Source: Dermacentor variabilis (lineage: Eukaryota > Arthropoda > Arachnida > Ixodida > Ixodidae). Taken from it: 64,000 bases of DNA. The stretch spans positions 255,840,055 through 255,904,054 of the forward strand of contig NC_134568.1 of the NCBI RefSeq assembly GCF_050947875.1. Direction: 5' to 3'. Under the pieces are notes generated by a model. It saw only the letters and a list, made by a program, of their open reading frames with translations. It was not told where the DNA came from and made no database searches. Of this stretch, positions 1 to 10,000 are shown piece by piece (within the stretch, counting starts at the first letter, position 1; each line of letters starts with the position of its first letter). A program made the position numbers and the translations under genes.

Positions 1-244
1 GCTGTTCAGAAGGCATATATTTCTACTCTGATGAAATAAGCGCAGCTGTTTATGAAAGATGGCATACCATGAATCATCCTAAACTTTCTTATAAGCAATT
101 TTCAGAGCTTTTCACAAATGAGTAATAGCCATACCCCATATTATTCCTCTGAACATTCAACTTAAAATTGCAACAAATTCACACAGGAATCATTCAGATA
201 CGTTAGGTAAATCTCTCGAAAAGACTATATTTAAGAGCCATGAC

Positions 245-891
245 AACAAAATTTTATTTATTTGTACATACTGCAGCCCAACTGGGCTATCGCAGGAGTG
301 GGTTTGTACATTGCATAAAACAAAACCTTTTTCTGCACAAATCAACTTCCATAGGAATAATGATAGCTTTAAAATAAAAGATACAATGAGTAGTACTAAA
401 CACAGCATGAATCCAATTAACTTAGACAAAAATTACTCTAAAGGCAGTGACCTAGTTTGATTTGGTAGCAAGTTCCATTTTTCAATTGTACGAGGAAAGA
501 TGCTATAATTAAATAGGTTAGTAGACGGTTGAAATGGTGGAAGGTTGTTTGTGGCTATTTCCAGTAGGTTTCAATTTATCAGGAGACAGATAGTTGCGCT
601 TTAATGAGTAGCATCGGGTGTTAACGAGATTATGCAACAATTTAAAACATTCATGATCACGCCGCTCGGGCAGAGTTTGTAAATCTAGTGCAACAAGGTG
701 AGATGAGGGTGAGAATTCCAGTCATAACAGCGATATATGAAACTGATTGTTTTCTTTTGAACTGATTTGAGGGTGTTAATGTCAGATACTTTATAAGGGT
801 TCCAGATGGGGCAACCATATTCGAGAATGGGTCGGATGAGCAAAATCTGATGAGTGATGGTTTTTGATAAAATGCAAGCATCTGCCATCAA
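245..891 (-). mobile_element. CR1/Jockey-type LINE, 5'-truncated 3' end
   Basis: Read on the minus strand, the segment from about 891 to 685 encodes the region after the reverse-transcriptase core of a non-LTR retrotransposon: LLIRPILEYGCPIWNPY followed by a VQKKTISFIYRCYDW block, the usual LEY-x-WxPY...VQ(R/K) pattern. Further along, in another frame near 470-560, FPRTIEKWNLLP matches the closing FPRTIxxWNxLP motif of CR1/Jockey ORF2 proteins. The 3' UTR ends around 245 in an A/T-rich AAATAAATAAAA tail. Frames are broken by at least two shifts, so this is a dead, 5'-truncated copy. It lies downstream of CMIP exon 2, inside the next CMIP intron. The exact clade is an inference. Confidence 0.6.
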
Positions 892-999
892 ATGCCATCA
901 ATTCCAGAACTTAATTATGCACACAATTTGTTACCCAGGTTTATCGCTCCAAATTGAAGCAGTAAATGAAGAGAGGAATTACAGCACCAAGGTACATAC

Positions 1000-1179
1000 T
1001 TTCCAGAGGATAGAGTGTAGCCACTGATCACGCAAGTATCCATTGGCCGCCTGGAGCAGAAGGGAGCCCTCAGGAATGACCACACGGAGGCAGAACTTGT
1101 GACTAGGGTCCCATCGACATAGGGAATACACATCTTCCATAGAGCTGTAGCTAACTGGCTGTTCCATGAAGCCACTAGG
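1000..1179 (-). CDS. CMIP: CMIP orthologue, coding exon 2 (PH-domain part)
   Basis: This 180-nt exon encodes exactly 60 residues, beginning PSGFMEQPVSYSSMEDV and ending GYLRDQWLHSILWK. It matches the part of c-Maf-inducing protein (CMIP) that completes the N-terminal pleckstrin-homology domain, including the LLLQAANxYLRDQW block. Splice sites agree: a pyrimidine-rich stretch and TTGCAG precede 1179, and GTATGT follows base 1000. Both ends are phase 0, fitting exon 1 at 6545-6985. CMIP is an adaptor of the T-cell and nervous-system signalling literature with a PH domain and C-terminal leucine-rich repeats; the tick role is unknown. The remaining exons must lie beyond base 1. Identification rests on recognised conserved sequence and on the consistent exon phases. 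Confidence 0.9.
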
Positions 1180-1938
1180 CTGCAATAAATATAAATAGCA
1201 CAATCCGAAAGAGATAACAGACCAGACTTACTTTATACCACTGCAATAGCACTGCTGCTGTTAACAGCAGTTCGACTGAAGCAACAGCTTGTAAAAACTG
1301 TACTACCAACGTGAAGAATCTACTTTTGGTATTGATATTAGTTTCACAAAGCTCTTTCATGGCCGGGATTCTATCCCGCGACTTCGTGCTCAGCAAACTC
1401 AAAGTATAAGTCATTCTCCAATGCAAGATAGCATTCAGCTTTCACTTTTGAGAATAAATACTCAAGTGGGTCCATGGACAAGAGTTTTGGGGGGCCTCAT
1501 TTGCCGCCGCCAACTTAAAGGGTAATGCAAAAAACATAGCGCAGTAAGGACAAAGGACAAGTCGAAACAGGAGAAGCGCTGACTTTCAACTAAAGTTTCA
1601 TTGCGGATCCTGAGCATATATATACACCCATCTGAACCTGCAAAACGAAAGAACAGAGAGGAAGAAGGTAAACTGCCACGTGTCATCCATACCAAAAATT
1701 GAAACTCTTTCTTTGATAAAGCCACTGATGACTATCTGACGCACTCATCTCCTGCCTGTGCTATCTTGGTGGCTTCCACAATTTCCCTGGTCAAGCTGTT
1801 GCAGTGGTGATACACAAGAACAGTCTGATTGAAAAAAGGATGGCAAGGTGGCTCTGTATCACATTTTTTACAATGGGCAGCCAGTTGGCCATCTGTAGCA
1901 ATGTTTCCGACTTCATTGGTGTGCTCTTGCAGATGTAC

Positions 1939-3298
1939 TATCGCGCTCAGTATGAGCTACACCGCGCGAGCACGTGGCCGTGCGCTCGGTATGGTTGTAC
2001 AGTGGCCCCGATAGTGGCGTGTTTTCGAGCTATCTGGAGAGGGTGCAGCTGTTCCAGCAAGCTCTCATCACCTCCACTTGCTTGCTTTCCCCTTCACCCT
2101 CATTTAGGCTGGTTTTGATATCTGTTTCGAAAATGATAACTGCAGCCGTAGGTCGACGCCCAAACTTCGTAATCGGGCCCGCGTCGGTCCGCACAGTGGG
2201 TGTTATCTGGTGTGTCAGATTAATAAAAAGGAATACGTTCGTCAGCTCGCAAAATGTCCCGGGTGTCCAACAGTGATCGACTTCTTAATTCATCTCAGGT
2301 TTTAGCATTTATAGCATGCAAGCTGTCTTAGTGCGAACCAAATTTTTTTTTATTCGGGCTGAATATATCTTTGACTTATCATACGACTCTTTCATGTCAG
2401 TGCACGTTAAAGAACCCCAGGTGGTCGAAATTTCCAGAGCTCTCGACTACAGCATTTCTCAGCCTGAGTCGCTTTGGGACGTTAAACCCCATAAACCAAA
2501 CCAAACCACACGACTGTTCGGAATGGCAATTAAGTACCCTAGACAAAAAGAACCTGCACATGACCTTGCGTTTATGTATCTAGGAAAAGTATCCTCTGGA
2601 TGAGCTGATTGGAAATTAGTGTATTCTGGTAATACCGGTAATGATCGGCGAAATCGGGGTTTGGGGCCTTAGTGATAGTGCACTCTAAAATTTCGGAACC
2701 ATTTAATGCATCTTAAGAAGGGGTGGTGTGTTCTGGAGCCATCACGCACAGTGGGAAGTTTATAAAGATGACGCATGGCCCCAGGAGTTGCGGCAAATGA
2801 ACAAAGTAGGATGCTCCGGCCAAATGTGAAATGTTGCTATAGTACGGAGAACGGCGGTGGCAGCAATGGCAACGCGTTGCCGCATTAGCACCAGGGCTAT
2901 GCTAACACTCTGTCAAAAACAATGCATGGCCCACGTCGTGGCTGCTTCCACTTTTACGCTGGACGCTGAGGCGCATTATCAGTGCTAAAATCATGTTTAA
3001 ACGCACAGCCCTTCTTGGACGAAAAAAGCGCTGTCTTTGATAACCTTCGCACGCCACGTCTGGTCGGTGGCAAAAGTGCTGCATGATCTTACAGTTTCTG
3101 CTTCAGCGAAATCAAAGTGAACAAGAAACAGATAAGGTGTCCTTCAGATAAACGGGGACGAGGGGTTCCAGCGCGCTTGCTGGAACAGCTACACCCTCTC
3201 CAGATAGCTTGAAAACACGGCACAATCGGCGCCACTGTACAACCTTGCAGAGCGCTCGGCCACGCGCTCGTGTGGTGTAGCTCATACTGAGCGCGATA
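1939..3298. mobile_element. 1.36-kb DNA transposon with long terminal inverted repeats
   Basis: The ends TATCGCGCTCAGTATGAGCT (1939) and its reverse complement (ending 3298) open inverted repeats that can be followed for about 124 bp with roughly 85-90% identity by eye, as far as the CTGTTCCAGCAAGC block. The 4-bp sequence GTAC flanks both ends (1935-1938, 3299-3302), and is present once in the related empty site (there GCAC). No transposase could be recognised inside; the short ORFs are not convincing, so this is probably non-autonomous. A fragment of a tick SINE (2397-2510) sits within it. Superfamily unknown: the 4-bp duplication is not TTAA, which argues against piggyBac. Confidence 0.8.
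2397..2510 (+). repeat. Ruka-like SINE fragment (3' half)
   Basis: The run TGCACGTTAAAGAACCCCAG followed by GTGGTCGAAATTTCC is the conserved 3' body of the tick SINE seen more completely at 35879-36110. The tRNA-like head is absent. It ends near an ACCCCATAAACC tail. It is nested inside the DNA transposon at 1939-3298. Confidence 0.75.
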
Positions 3299-3527
3299 GT
3301 ACATTCAAGCACCTCCCGGTCTGACCAATGTAGTTTCTTCCATAAAAGAGTCAAATTGTGTAAACAATGTTGTGGTTGTTGTGGTTTTTTCAGAGGACAT
3401 AGGCATCTTTCTGCTTGATAGTGCAGTCTGGTTTGTGAATTCTCGAAGGGCAGCTCAACTTGAAAAAGCTCAAAAGCTTATTTGGCGCCATCAAAGTGTT
3501 CACAGCACCAAATAAGCTTTTGAGTGA

Positions 3528-3662
3528 GTGAGTGAGTTAAACAACTTTATTTGGTCCACAATAGACGCGAGCAAACTCGACGTCACCTGGCTAGGCCCAC
3601 TCGGGGTCTATCAGGTGAAACCTGACGGCCCTCTCGCGAGCCCTCTGGACTGCCAGGATTTG
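3528..3662 (-). mobile_element. I-type LINE 3' tail insertion with 17-bp target-site duplication
   Basis: A 135-bp insertion bounded by perfect 17-bp direct repeats AATAAGCTTTTGAGTGA (3511-3527 and 3663-3679). On the minus strand it reads as a LINE 3' UTR ending TGGACCAAATAAAGTTGTTT and an (ACTC)n tail. No coding sequence is present. Target-site duplication plus tandem tetranucleotide tail indicate target-primed reverse transcription with extreme 5' truncation. I recall this 3' UTR as typical of tick RNase-H LINEs; the tail differs from the (ATCC)n tail of the LINE ending at 42627, so at least two tail types occur here. Confidence 0.8.
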
Positions 3663-3687
3663 AATAAGCTTTTGAGTGAAAAAAAAA

Positions 3688-4207
3688 GAAAGAAAGATGC
3701 AGTGTTTACACAATTTGGTTCTCCTGTGGAAGACACTACATTGGTCAGACCGGCAGGTGCTTTAATGTGCATCTAAAAGAGCACAACAATGAAGTCGGAA
3801 ACATTGATACAGACCGCCAACTGGCTGGCCATTGTAAAAAAATGTGACATGCAGCCACTCTGCCATCCTCTATTCAATCAGACTGTTACCGTGTATCACC
3901 ACTGCAAAAGCTTGACCAGGGAAATTGTGGAGGCAGCCAAGATAGCACGGGCAGGAAATGAGTGCGTCAGATGGTCGTCAGTGGCTTTATCAAAGAAGGA
4001 GTTTGAATTCTTGGCATGGATGGCACGTGGCAGTTTACCTTCTTCCTCTCTGTTCTTTCCTTTTGCAGATTCAGATGGGTGTATATATATGCTCAGGATC
4101 CGCAATGAAAACTTAGTTGAAAGTCAGCGTTTGTCCTGGTCTGAACTCCTCCTTTGTCCTTACTGCGCTACATTTTCTGAATTACGATGAATAACCAACA
4201 TGCCCAC
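3688..4207 (+). pseudogene. Penelope-like element 3' part with GIY-YIG endonuclease, broken
   Basis: The translation contains VYTIWFSCGRHYIGQTGRCF, a clear GIY-YIG nuclease start (the -Y-I- and -YIG- elements with the following QTGR), then the KEHNNEV and GHCKKC blocks (the second Cys read after the shift), KSLTREIVEAAKI and ALSKKEFEFLAWM, as in Penelope-like retroelement C-termini. A run of seven A at about 3837-3843 shifts the frame between GHCKK and CDMQP, so the protein is broken. The reverse-transcriptase part upstream is missing. The 3' end has TTGTCCTTACTGCGCTAC and, near 4199, ACCAACATGCCCA, the motif also found in the three hairpin insertions. It is head-to-head with the minus copy, in CMIP intron 1. 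Confidence 0.8.
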
Positions 4208-4651
4208 ACCTATTCCCTTTTTAATTTACAGGGATGTGAGAAAGGTCCAAGATAGCGCGACTTCTACTGCTGCTGTTTTAAACTCAGGCTGGCCATATTA
4301 GTAGCTTAGCCCAGATCTCAAAGTAGAATACAAAAAAAATTCACTATCAGCTTTCTTGTGTGGCATTATTCCCCGCACGCAACACACCTGAAACACTGCA
4401 CAGCTACATGTACAGTCAACCAAAGATGTTTACAGACCACGAGATCTCAGAAAAAGTTCAATTTCCGATCAGCCTCAAAACAAAGGCTAGTATTTGCATG
4501 TACAGCTTCAACCAGTATATGTGAACAACATTGTGATGTTAGATTTTACTGACTATTATTGCAGGCTGCTCGGAAATTGGACGTTTTCTGCGATCCCATG
4601 GTCCGTAAACTGCTTTCGTTGACGGTACATCCACACATTTGTTTACCTAAA

Positions 4652-4793
4652 TGCAAAGATAAGTTCTAGAACTGGTACAGCGCAACATACAAAGGAAGAA
4701 ACAAGCCTTGTTTCTTCCTTTGTATGTTGCGCTGTACCAGTTCTAGAATGCAATACCAACTCGCCCAATCGTCAACCCTAGTGCAAAGATAAG
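4652..4793 (-). mobile_element. Hairpin insertion A: Penelope-like 3' end plus inverted copy
   Basis: The 118-bp insert (4664-4781) is flanked by perfect 12-bp duplications TGCAAAGATAAG (4652-4663, 4782-4793). Bases 4664-4705 and 4707-4748 are perfect inverted repeats of 42 bp with a single-base loop. After the palindrome come TGCAAT and ACCAACTCGCCCAA, the 14-nt motif shared with the insertions at 27120 and 47746. The plus strand reads like a Penelope-like 3' terminus (TTGCGCTGTACC...ACCAACTCGCCC). No coding capacity. Retroelement origin is inference; the palindrome and the duplications are direct observations. Confidence 0.85.
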
Positions 4794-6544
4794 CACATCA
4801 TGATATTGTGCAACAGTGTCTTGTTTTCATGCAGCAGCCAGGAGCTTAAGATACCTAGCCGCAACTGAATTACTGTGCTTCTCAGATATTTCACTTACTG
4901 ATGATGAAATCGGGTCATGCATATTGTGACGACTTTTGCACAATGTTAGTTGCAGCAACTTTCTTCAGATATTGACACACAAAACCAGTTTCTGAACTTT
5001 ATATTACAATGGCAACTTTTCAGTTATCAGTTGCGTTGTTGAAATCCGATAAAGCGGACAGTGTCCGACCCTGATTACTACCGAAAATTTTGAATAAAAT
5101 TTCAAGTACTTTTATTATTTCGTTTTTTTTTTTTTAGATTGAAAAAAAAAATGAGAACGAACTTCAGTCATAAAAAAAATTTACAATCGGCTCTCCATGG
5201 AATGCGCAAATGAAGAGGGGGTCTGACATCAGGGGTTTCGTTTACAACATACACAACACATTTTATGACATAGTGGGAGTTCTTGTACCTTTCTGTACAT
5301 GGAGATATCATCACAAATATATTACGATGTTAATACTAGGGGTACACCGTTGGAGTGCTCCTGCCAGGCACTTAGCAGTATTTATGAGCTGTATGCAACA
5401 GTGAGCCAGAAAATGCCTTTTCCCAATTAATTCCCATTATTTTTCCCAGTTCCTAATATTTGGCATTTTTCCTTAAATGCCATATAATACAGTGGAAGTG
5501 TCTTATTTGATAGCTGCTAGAAGAAAAAAACTTAATGACATATGCGTACCATACGTGTATGGTATATGATATGCAAAGCTCCCCCCCATTATCTTTACAG
5601 ATGAACAATATTAAATTAAGTTAGATGCACCAGAAAAAATGCAGTGTTCATTCTTACGCCAATAGCCAAATTTATAGGCCAACCGTTACAACTTGTCATG
5701 CTTCCTGAGCCAAATCAGCGCTCCGCTGCTGAGAGAGTATAAAATAGCAAAAAAAAAAAAAACAAGGTTGCACTGGTTTTAAGATGCATGACAAGCACGC
5801 ACCTACACATTCGTTCTGTTATTCACAATTGTGAGTTAAGCCAACAACAAAACCTTTTACACAACGAAAAAAAAAAAAACATTCGCACAAAACGTCACTG
5901 ACTTTTCTTTTTAATTTTCCCCCAAGTTTTGTACTGACATACAATGCCTGGGAACACGAAAGCTCCATCATAAACACCTGCGAAGAGATGTTTTTGCACT
6001 TCATGAATGGCTGTAGTGCACTTTAAGAAACAATGACAGCGCTCAAGAATAAGCAAAAAAATACGGCCGAAGAAACACTGTAGATAATGTTTAGTTCTGT
6101 TTCATTCATTCCTGGGTTAGCGCATTATAAGCACACGGCATGCGTTTCGCGCGAGTATATCCGGATGCCTGGTTGGTGATAAGGCACCTTCCGCCTTTAA
6201 AGAACGTTTCTACGTCAGCAAGCTCATTCGATATACGAGATGTGAAAGTGTGAGCGCAAAGAAAAAATAGAAAAAAGAAAGGGGGGGGGGTACGTGAAAC
6301 GTAGGTTCGCGCAACAGTTGCAAAACACTGATAAAGGACTACACTCATAGCAGACTACGTGAACACACTTGACATGCGGATATTTATTTTCGGTAGTTGA
6401 TCAAGGAAGAAGGATGAGCTCACACAGAAACAATAGAAAAGAAACCAGTACAGTACATGTAACCAAGCGGGTCGAAACTCCAAGCACAAGCCAGATCGCG
6501 CAATGAGCAGGAAAACAGAGTGCTAAATGCAGACAACGACATAC
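4794..6544. other. CMIP intron 1, no further feature recognised
   Basis: This A/T-rich intronic stretch, together with 4208-4651, contains homopolymer runs (T and A around 5125-5150, A around 5749-5762 and 5867-5879, and a G run near 6281-6290) but no ORF with recognisable similarity and no repeat shared with the rest of the window. The exon 1 donor GTATGT is at 6544-6539. Confidence 0.6.
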
Positions 6545-6985
6545 CGTCTTCGATGACATCTCCGATGTGCCGAGGACAACTCTGTGCGTCTCCCAACGCC
6601 GAAGAAACTTCGAACTAAGGATTTTGCTGATGACAGTGCGGCTGTGGTTGAGCCTACAGAGCTGCACATCGCCTTCATGCGTTAGTTTGAACTTGGGTCC
6701 CTGGGCGCAACAAGCAGCAGCAGCAGGCGGTGGCAACGCAGCGGGCGAACCCAGTGGCGAGCCCGGCCTCTCCGCGCTGGTTCCCGCAAGGGCTGAGCAG
6801 TCACTGCTGTCGCTCGATGTCGAGTCGACAGATGCCTGAGCTCCGCCCGTCGAGAACACATTGCGGACGAAGCCGGTATTAGCACTGGTGCCAGCTACCT
6901 CGTTGTAACTCTGATCGTCCGGTGACAGAAATCGTCGCGAAACAGAGTCCGGGACGCTACGGCTGTTGTTCGGCCGCTCCTCCAT
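6545..6985 (-). CDS. CMIP: CMIP orthologue, coding exon 1
   Basis: The first ATG after an in-frame TAG starts at 6985 (MEERPNNSRSVPDS) and the exon runs 441 nt (147 codons) to the donor G|GTATGT at 6545/6544. The N-terminal ~100 residues are Ser/Ala/Pro-rich and low in complexity (TSSDSSDCSALAGTSAERPG, then LPPPAAAACC). The last ~45 residues, KFKLTHEGDVQLCRLNH then SKILSSKFLRRWETHRVVLG, match the start of the CMIP PH domain. Phase 0 at the donor joins exon 2 at 1179 without loss, giving T|PSGFM where family members have T-PTGYM. An open frame continues about 145 nt past the donor into the intron but is not conserved. The N-terminal start could be different if an upstream 5' exon exists. Confidence 0.9.
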
Positions 6986-7015
6986 CGCTGTCGGAATGCG
7001 CAGCTTCACTCGCAA

Positions 7016-10000
7016 GGCAGCTAACTAAGACAGTGCGAAGACCGCATGCAGCTTAAGCGGCGACATGGGCGTACTAGGAGACATTTCGCCCATGATGAAA
7101 AGACTCCCTACGCAAAACCGTAGGAGGTAGGAGCATTACTGAACTGCGAACCGCACAAACTCGACACTACTGTCTGCCCGAATCGACTGCTGCGACTTGC
7201 GACTCGTTAGAGCTCTACATCAGCTGAAGACACAAAATCAATCACAAATTGACATTTAAGACAGTTCAAGCTTAACCTTAAAATGACAGAACTATCCGCT
7301 ATCGCGCTTCCTTCGCTTCCAGTAAAGAAACATGTTCTCAACGCCGCTGCAAGTTCACCCCCTCCGTCGCCATTGTATAACAGGAAGCGCCCTTGCTCGT
7401 CGCTGTAAAGCGAATGAGAAGGATATGACGTCCGTGCGTTGCCCTTAGTAACAGCCGCGATGCAGGCGAAACCGAAACACGCGGCTTAAGGCGAGTTGCA
7501 CAACCACAGAAATCGCGCGCGCGAACTAACGCTAAGCTGGGGATTACTAAAAGATACACTTGATCAGCACTCGTGCATGTCGCAAGAGCCTTAAATGTTC
7601 TAGGCGGTTACGGCGACATACGTTTGGTGCTGTGCAATTCAATCAATGCAATAATTTTCTTTGTCTCATACAATTTTTTTAAAAATTTTCTTACTTTATT
7701 CTAAATGTGCGGTACCTTGTTTTCGGAAAAGTTTAATAGTATGTGACGAGCTAGCAGTGTCCTGCCGAAGGTTTGAAGTCTCATGGTGCATAATATTCAG
7801 TAACTAGCAGCAGCCGACCATTTTACCTTGAAATCTGTCCCTCAGTCCGTTATATTTTTATTGTAACTCAATCGACTGCACTTATTGTAAAATATGCAAA
7901 TGTTCCGTGATATTTCTTTGCCAAATTTGTTTAATTATTATTATTTAGCAAACAAGCACACACGGGTACATATATCCAAATATCAATGTATATGTTTAAT
8001 TCCATTGACAGTGACTTGAAGCTACACCGCAAGAAACTACAATGGCTATATAAGTGAAAAAGTTAAAGAGGGCGCAAAAAAAAAAAAAAAAAAAAGACAT
8101 GGACAAGAGTGAGTACCCTACTTGTATAGATGCAGTTTTGCACTGGCTCAACAAGGCAGCACAAGTATGTACCACATAATTCCTTTCTTGCGTATATATT
8201 TTTTTAAATCTTACATTCAGTCTTGTCTCTTTTTTCACACACATTTAATTTCACTTGATACCATGAACTAATTATTCCAGCACCAAAAAGCGAATTCATA
8301 AAAACGAGTAATCCAGAACATTAAGGACAATTCCCTTTTCTCATACATGGTTATCCCAAATTAGATTCAGCTTAGGCACATCTAAAATAGGTAACCTTTA
8401 AAGATTCCTTTCCCTCTTCTGGCTGCAATGCATATATATGTCACTTTATTGAAAATGATGCAAACATGTTATTATGAAGACAGTATGCTGAGCTTCCTTT
8501 CATTTACCTTTTACAAGGAAAACTAAGCAGGTATTGTAAGTTCTCTGGCTATTACAAATTTTAACAGCTCCTATTCATCTCTATAGGACTACTGCCACAT
8601 TTTTAATAGCACTTTTCTTGGATTGCTGTTCATAATGAATTTTTTTTCCTCCCAATTTACTTTCAGTTGTTTAATGAATACACCAGTAAAGCAGCAGCAA
8701 GAAAGAAGTGTCAAGTGTCCTTGCCAAGCGCGTTAATCCGACACAGTCACTGAACCAATTTTGATAACACCACCATCATAGCCAAGGAAAACAATCCAAT
8801 GAATGGAATTTTTATTGATCCAAATGATGGTCTGACACTGTCAACAGGAATGGTGGGAATCTACCTGTTATCTACTCTCGCTCACTAATTGATATCTTGG
8901 CATAAACTTGTATGGTCTCCAAAGTGTCTGCTTTTTCACCTCCACTTCGTTAGTGACTGGAACTTTTCAGATATTTCACCTTTCCTCCAAAACATTCAAG
9001 CAATCCACAGTTACAACGATGTGTTTTCATTTACCAAATGCAATCAGCAGTAGGATATATGGAGAATGTAAACTATAGTAAAAATACTGGACACTATATA
9101 TACACCTATGGGCACTACTGGTTTAAGTATATTACATAGGTGCCAAAAATGTCCATGAATATTTGCAGGCACAAAGTTGGTCATAGTTATACTTTCGCCA
9201 AATCATTTTTCATCTATAAATAAAACATTCTAACATGTTCCCACACACAAAGCCACTGCTGCCTCCTTAAAGGTTATTCTATATCACACCATTCCAAGTC
9301 GATTTGAGACAAACAAGAGACAGTGCATAATTTATTAAAAAAAAAATGCTTGCTACATTACAGAGACATCCAACTGAGTGCTGTGTCAATTTTCTTGACA
9401 AGTAGTACTGCATATTTCAACACATTTTAGGTACACAGCCTACTTATTTTGCACCCTATGTAAAAAAAAAACGACTACCTCTGGACTCCACGATAGAAAG
9501 GAATCATGAATTAAAATATCAGCCTGCTAAATACAACAGTACTGCAAGACAAACATACAGCAGTGGATGCAACAAGTGCCTTTGAAGCTATATTGATAAA
9601 GAAAAAGAAAAAAAAAGCACTATTCTTCTCACCTCATGTGAACAAATTGTGCTGGTGACAGCCATGGGATTGTACAGCTCCTACCAATTGAAGGCATTTT
9701 CATTGCTATCGGAGACTTTGTGCCTCATTGTTTAGGTCGTGAAATTGCTTTTGAATGTATGCAGACGGAATGAAGACATGTTTAGTACGAGTACCAGCGT
9801 GTTTAAAAACACCGCAAGGAGAGAGCAATAGTCAAATGAGCTTCCTTGCAAGAGCATCCATTTTGGTATTCCAACACGTGCACCCACATCATTACTTCTT
9901 CGCACGTGCGTCCTGCAGCACGAGCATATTCACGACTTTGGTGATTCATCCCCACTACTGGGGCCTCTGAATGCTAGCAGTTGCACGATTGAAGTACCAC

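Larger units (their letters stand above)
1515..3366 (-). mobile_element. Penelope-like element (minus copy), split by a DNA transposon
   Basis: The sequence at 3366-3303 (minus) encodes the start of a GIY-YIG endonuclease domain (VYTI...YIGQTGRC, in degraded form), and it resumes at 1934 running left to about 1515 with the remainder (KSLTREIVEAA-like and ALSKKEFQFLVWM stretches). The plus copy at 3688-4207 is uninterrupted at the equivalent point, which proves that 1939-3298 is an insertion. The 3' side carries the same C/T-rich run (TTGTCCTTACTGCGC) as the plus copy. Upstream reverse-transcriptase sequence is missing. The element lies in CMIP intron 1. It is a dead copy. Confidence 0.75.

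Noticed and set aside
6401..6544. Extension of CMIP exon 1 past the donor, with a hydrophobic C-terminus that looks like a membrane segment
   Set aside because: The donor GTATGT and the exact phase match to exon 2 show that this is intron; the hydrophobic stretch is not conserved.
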